Origin: Glaesserella sp041814905
Lineage (GTDB): Bacteria > Pseudomonadota > Gammaproteobacteria > Enterobacterales > Pasteurellaceae
Length of the DNA stretch: 64,000 bases
Direction: 5' to 3'
NCBI RefSeq assembly: GCF_041814905.1
Contig: NZ_JBGXYA010000055.1
Span: 3,669 to 67,668 of the forward strand
The translations under genes and the position numbers were made by a program. Under the pieces are notes generated by a model, which made no database searches, was not told the origin of the DNA, and saw only the letters and a program-made list of their open reading frames with translations. Of this stretch, positions 60,500 through 64,000 are shown one piece after another (the stretch's first letter is position 1; the number at the start of each line of letters is the position of its first letter).

Positions 60500-63400
60500 A
60501 TGAGACTACCATCATTTTTTCAAACATTTAGACCATTATTAACAAGATTGAAATTGTCTGGTCCTATCCTAATGATTGTGCTTTGGATTGCTACAATGAT
60601 TTGGATTTGGTGGCAAGGTGAAACTTACACAATTAATGGGTATAAACCGCTGGAGAGCGTAACTAATCGTTGGCTATCCACCGCTGTTCTTATTATTATC
60701 GGAATTTCTTGGATAACATGGAAAATCAACCAGCGTTTAAAACAATTGGAAAAACGCCATCAGGAAGATAAACAGAATTTCAATAACCCAATTAAAGAGA
60801 ATATTGAAGCACAGCGTCATTATTTAGATCGCTGGGTTTTAAAATTTCAACGCTATTTAGATACATCAAAATACCAATATGATCTCCCTTGGTATTTGTT
60901 ATTAGGTACTGAAGATAGCGGAAAATCATCTTTACTCAAAGAAAATGGCGGTTTTGTAGAGCTTTATCAGAGTGATGATGAAGAAACTGCAAAAAGCGTT
61001 GAGTTTTCAATTTTTAACAATGAAAAAGCAGTCTTAATTGTTCCGAATGGTAACTTGGTCTCACAACATATTGAAGTTGAAGATAAACCTCGTTTATACA
61101 CGAAGTTATGGAAAAATCTTCTAGATTGGACTGCGGAACAACGTGGTCGTCAGCCTCTGAACGGCATCATTCTCTGTGTCGATCTTTATCAGTTATTAAC
61201 TTTAAATAAAGATGGAAAAGATGCTTATCTTTCTACGTTACAAGACCGCCTAAAAGAAATCTCTGAAGTAGTTAATGCAGAATTACCGGTTTACGTGATT
61301 TTGACGAAAATGGATCGTCTATACGGCTTCCAAGCGATGTACCGTAAACTAACCAAAGAACAAATTGAGAGTGTATTGGGCGCAACTTTCTCAGAGAAAG
61401 GTGAGAAATGGAAGGAAGAATTAGACACATTCTGGAATTCTTGGTGTCAGCAAATGAATGCATCAATGCCGGATATGATGTTAAATGACGTGCTGCCTGA
61501 ACAACGTAGTCAGCTTTTCAGTTTTATTCGACAAATTAGTGGAGCTCACGAAGAAGTATCGACATTTTTAGCCGATTTGAAAAATATGGGGGGTAAAGCG
61601 GATATTTTCTTTAAAGGGCTTTATTTTACTTCTGTATTACAGAATGGAAAAATTGATGATTTATTTGTGCAATCTGCTGCAGAACAATATCACTTAAGTA
61701 ATCAAACATATCCAACGTGGTTAGTTAAAACATCACGTACATATTTCTGTACTAACTTGTTTGATAATACATTATTTGATTATCCGAATTTGGCACAAGA
61801 AAATTCGGTATGGAATTTAGCATATCAAAATCGCCTGAAAGCATTTTCTATTATCGGTGGTCTTGCTGCTATCGGACTATTATTCGGTTGGCATCATTAT
61901 TACCAAAAAAATCACAATGCCGGAGAGATGATTTTACAGCAAGTCCAACAATTTAAAGAAATTCCGATGCCTGAAGGTGTCGACTATTACGGTGATAAAC
62001 AATTGCCATTGTTAAACCCGATGAGAGATGCAACCTTTGCTTATGGAAATGAAGTGGATGCAGCGAATCTCTTTACAGATATGGGGCTATATCAAGGACA
62101 CAATATGGGTCCATATGCCCGCTCGGCCTATTTACGGTTACTTAACTTACGTTATTTACCGGCGATTATGACGGGATTACAACATAAGCTGGATACTTCA
62201 CCGCCGAATAGTGATGAAAAATTGGAAACACTTCGTGTCATGAGAATGCTTGATGATAAAACCGGACGTGTAGACCAAGTTGTTGAAGATTATATGCAAA
62301 AATATTGGAGTGATGCATTTAGAGGTCAAAACCAACTTCAAGCAAACTTACTTTCACACTTAGACTACGCATTGAAATACACGGATTGGCATGGAGAAAG
62401 AGTAAAAGGTGACGGAGAATTAATTAAAGCCTTTGAGCCGTTTGATCTTTCTATAAAGGATGCACAAAAAGAGCTGAGCAATCTTTCGCTATACGATCGT
62501 GTTTATCAAATATTAAAAACAACGGCGAAGAAAGTGTTCCCGTCGGATTTAAATCTGCGTGAAGAAATTGGCTCCGGTTTCGATTCGTTATTTAGACCGA
62601 TAGACGAAGAGTTAGTTTATATTCCGCGCTTTTTTACAACGGAAGGGTTAACTAATTATTTCTTGAAACGGGATACGCAGTTAGTCGATCTCACGGCGAT
62701 TGACAGTTGGGTACTCAATTTATCTAAAAATATTGAGTATAGCGACACGGATCGTAAAGAAATCAGTACAAGAATCACCGAGCAGTATGTGAATGACTAT
62801 GTTTCGACATGGAATGACGCAATCAATAATCTGACGATTAAACGATTTGAAGATATTCCGGAAGCAATTTCAGCCATTGAAAAAGTGACGGGGAATTCAC
62901 AAACGATGCGTCGAGCCATTGGTGCCGTCGTCAGCAATACCGATGCACCGGCTGTTCCAAAAGGATTGGAAGGCAAAAATTTAGATGATGTTTTATCTTC
63001 ATCCGAATATTTGCTGAAGAATGCGATTTCACGTAATTTCTTAAATGAAAAAGCGATCTTGGCTCAGGAAGACGGTAGTAGAGAAAACCTTTTACAACGT
63101 GTTTATCCGCAGTTATCTAATTTGCACCGTTATTTATTAGCGATCCAAAATGCACCGGATCAAGGTAAAGCCGCCTTAAAAGCAGTGCAATTACGTGTAG
63201 AGCAGCAATCGCTCGACCCGATTTTAGAACTGCAGCAAACGGCGAAAACATTACCGCAACCGTTAAATCAATGGGTGGAGCAAATCGCAGATAATGCTTG
63301 GAAGGTAGTATTGAAATCAGCCATTTTAGCCTTAGAGGTAGAATGGAATGATAAGGTCATTAAACCTTATCAAATGCATATTGCAGGTCGTTATCCGTTT

Positions 63401-64000
63401 GACCCGCACGCATCGCAAGAAGTTGCCATTAGTGATTTTGACCGATTCTTTGCGCCGGACGGTACCTTAGACAGCTTCTACACCAAATATCTCAGTGCAT
63501 TTATTGAACACGGGTTGACCGATGCAGAAGACGGAGAAACGCCGTTAATCCAAGAAGAGGTGTTACAGCAATTAGCGATGGCACAACACATCAGAGATAC
63601 CTTCTTTAGCGGAGAAAACGGGCTGGGAACGCAATATATTGTCGAGCCGTTGAGCTTGTCGGCGAATAAGCGTCGTAGCGTGTTGAATTTAGACGGACAA
63701 ATTATTGACTTTACCCATGGTAATAAACGTCGGGTTAATGTGGTTTGGCCAAACTCCATGAATATTTCTGTGGAAAGTAAACTGACTTTGGTCCCGAATC
63801 AGATTAATACCTCACCGCGCAGTATTTCTTATAGAGGTCCGTGGGCACAGATTAAGCTGTTCAGTTCAGGTAAGTTGATTAGTCAAAGAGAGGGTTCATT
63901 TGATATCCGCTATGATGTAGACGGCGGGTATGCGACATACCGAATTTATACGGATGCGACCAATAACCCGTTCTCCCCGGAAATTTTCAGAGACTTCCAT
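60500..64000 (+). CDS. tssM: Type VI membrane-complex protein TssM, cut by window end
   Basis: TssM (IcmF/VasK) spans the inner membrane and reaches through the periplasm to TssJ. ATG 60500, with AAGG upstream, starts a frame that stays open for 1167 codons to the last base; family members are about 1130-1200 residues, so nearly the whole gene is here. Two membrane helices lie at about residues 23-42 and 55-72. The cytoplasmic NTPase-like part has Walker A GTEDSGKS (136-143), so it is intact. A third helix lies near residue 448 (SIIGGLAAIGLLFG), followed by the long periplasmic part. Confidence 0.96.
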   Translation, partial: MRLPSFFQTFRPLLTRLKLSGPILMIVLWIATMIWIWWQGETYTINGYKPLESVTNRWLSTAVLIIIGISWITWKINQRLKQLEKRHQEDKQNFNNPIKENIEAQRHYLDRWVLKFQRYLDTSKYQYDLPWYLLLGTEDSGKSSLLKENGGFVELYQSDDEETAKSVEFSIFNNEKAVLIVPNGNLVSQHIEVEDKPRLYTKLWKNLLDWTAEQRGRQPLNGIILCVDLYQLLTLNKDGKDAYLSTLQDRLKEISEVVNAELPVYVILTKMDRLYGFQAMYRKLTKEQIESVLGATFSEKGEKWKEELDTFWNSWCQQMNASMPDMMLNDVLPEQRSQLFSFIRQISGAHEEVSTFLADLKNMGGKADIFFKGLYFTSVLQNGKIDDLFVQSAAEQYHLSNQTYPTWLVKTSRTYFCTNLFDNTLFDYPNLAQENSVWNLAYQNRLKAFSIIGGLAAIGLLFGWHHYYQKNHNAGEMILQQVQQFKEIPMPEGVDYYGDKQLPLLNPMRDATFAYGNEVDAANLFTDMGLYQGHNMGPYARSAYLRLLNLRYLPAIMTGLQHKLDTSPPNSDEKLETLRVMRMLDDKTGRVDQVVEDYMQKYWSDAFRGQNQLQANLLSHLDYALKYTDWHGERVKGDGELIKAFEPFDLSIKDAQKELSNLSLYDRVYQILKTTAKKVFPSDLNLREEIGSGFDSLFRPIDEELVYIPRFFTTEGLTNYFLKRDTQLVDLTAIDSWVLNLSKNIEYSDTDRKEISTRITEQYVNDYVSTWNDAINNLTIKRFEDIPEAISAIEKVTGNSQTMRRAIGAVVSNTDAPAVPKGLEGKNLDDVLSSSEYLLKNAISRNFLNEKAILAQEDGSRENLLQRVYPQLSNLHRYLLAIQNAPDQGKAALKAVQLRVEQQSLDPILELQQTAKTLPQPLNQWVEQIADNAWKVVLKSAILALEVEWNDKVIKPYQMHIAGRYPFDPHASQEVAISDFDRFFAPDGTLDSFYTKYLSAFIEHGLTDAEDGETPLIQEEVLQQLAMAQHIRDTFFSGENGLGTQYIVEPLSLSANKRRSVLNLDGQIIDFTHGNKRRVNVVWPNSMNISVESKLTLVPNQINTSPRSISYRGPWAQIKLFSSGKLISQREGSFDIRYDVDGGYATYRIYTDATNNPFSPEIFRDFH

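Noticed and set aside
1..64000. CRISPR arrays, insertion sequences, prophage or integrase genes
   Set aside because: I saw no regularly spaced repeats, transposase motifs or phage genes, so the capsule and type VI regions show no visible mobile element in this window.

Overview
This 64-kb stretch is chromosomal DNA from a member of the Pasteurellaceae. The gene content is Pasteurellaceae-like: FNR/HlyX, an OmpP2-type porin, YpfJ, ZapB, and a lysC with a lysine riboswitch. Many intergenic spaces carry the 9-mer ACAAGCGGT or its complement, often followed by TTTGCAAA. That is the DNA-uptake signal of the Actinobacillus pleuropneumoniae / Mannheimia / Haemophilus ducreyi branch, not the H. influenzae type. 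The species cannot be fixed from the sequence alone.

Region 1 (1-27,200) is ordinary housekeeping DNA: the end of an aromatic amino acid permease gene, lrp, ftsK, ypfJ, aroG-tsaB, lysC, mepA, topB, secG, tRNA-Leu(GAG), hpt, slt, glgP, rplY, sirB2-darP, pmbA, priC, a porin, fnr, tdk, zapB, efp/epmB and an unknown membrane protein. Regulation can be read in several places: a likely TrpR operator and a GAAA-capped leader hairpin before aroG, a lysine riboswitch before lysC, a two-hairpin leader before rplY, and a perfect CRP palindrome between priC and the porin gene.

Region 2 (27,200-42,080) is an ABC-transporter-dependent (group 2 type) capsule locus. Leftward lie the export genes cpxD-C-B-A followed by kpsC and kpsS, which build the Kdo linker. 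Rightward lie nmaA and nmaB, which make UDP-ManNAc and UDP-ManNAcA, then an AT-rich cassette. The cassette holds a large protein with a coiled coil, a CgeB-like glycosyltransferase part and a GT2 part, a 17-codon gene stub, an asparagine-synthetase-like protein, and a second CgeB-like glycosyltransferase. The base composition of that last gene changes sharply inside its coding region, which suggests a recombination joint. A near-consensus 22-bp CRP site lies between the two arms. uvrB (42,192-44,207) marks the return to core genome.

Region 3 (44,400-64,000) is a type VI secretion locus. A leftward hcp and a lipoprotein gene of unknown function are separated by a 585-bp AT-rich divergent spacer from a tightly packed rightward operon: tssB, tssC, tssE, tssF, tssG, tagH (FHA protein), tssJ, tssK, tssL, tssH (clpV), vasI/tagO, tssA and tssM. 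tssM runs off the right edge. Together they give sheath, baseplate, membrane complex and recycling ATPase. No vgrG, PAAR or recognisable effector gene is visible before the window ends. I saw only one uptake signal in this whole region, in clpV, which fits acquisition by transfer.

Nothing here is clearly a wholly new system. The least explained parts are the capsule cassette with its asparagine-synthetase-like enzyme, the hcp-linked lipoprotein, and several leader RNAs.
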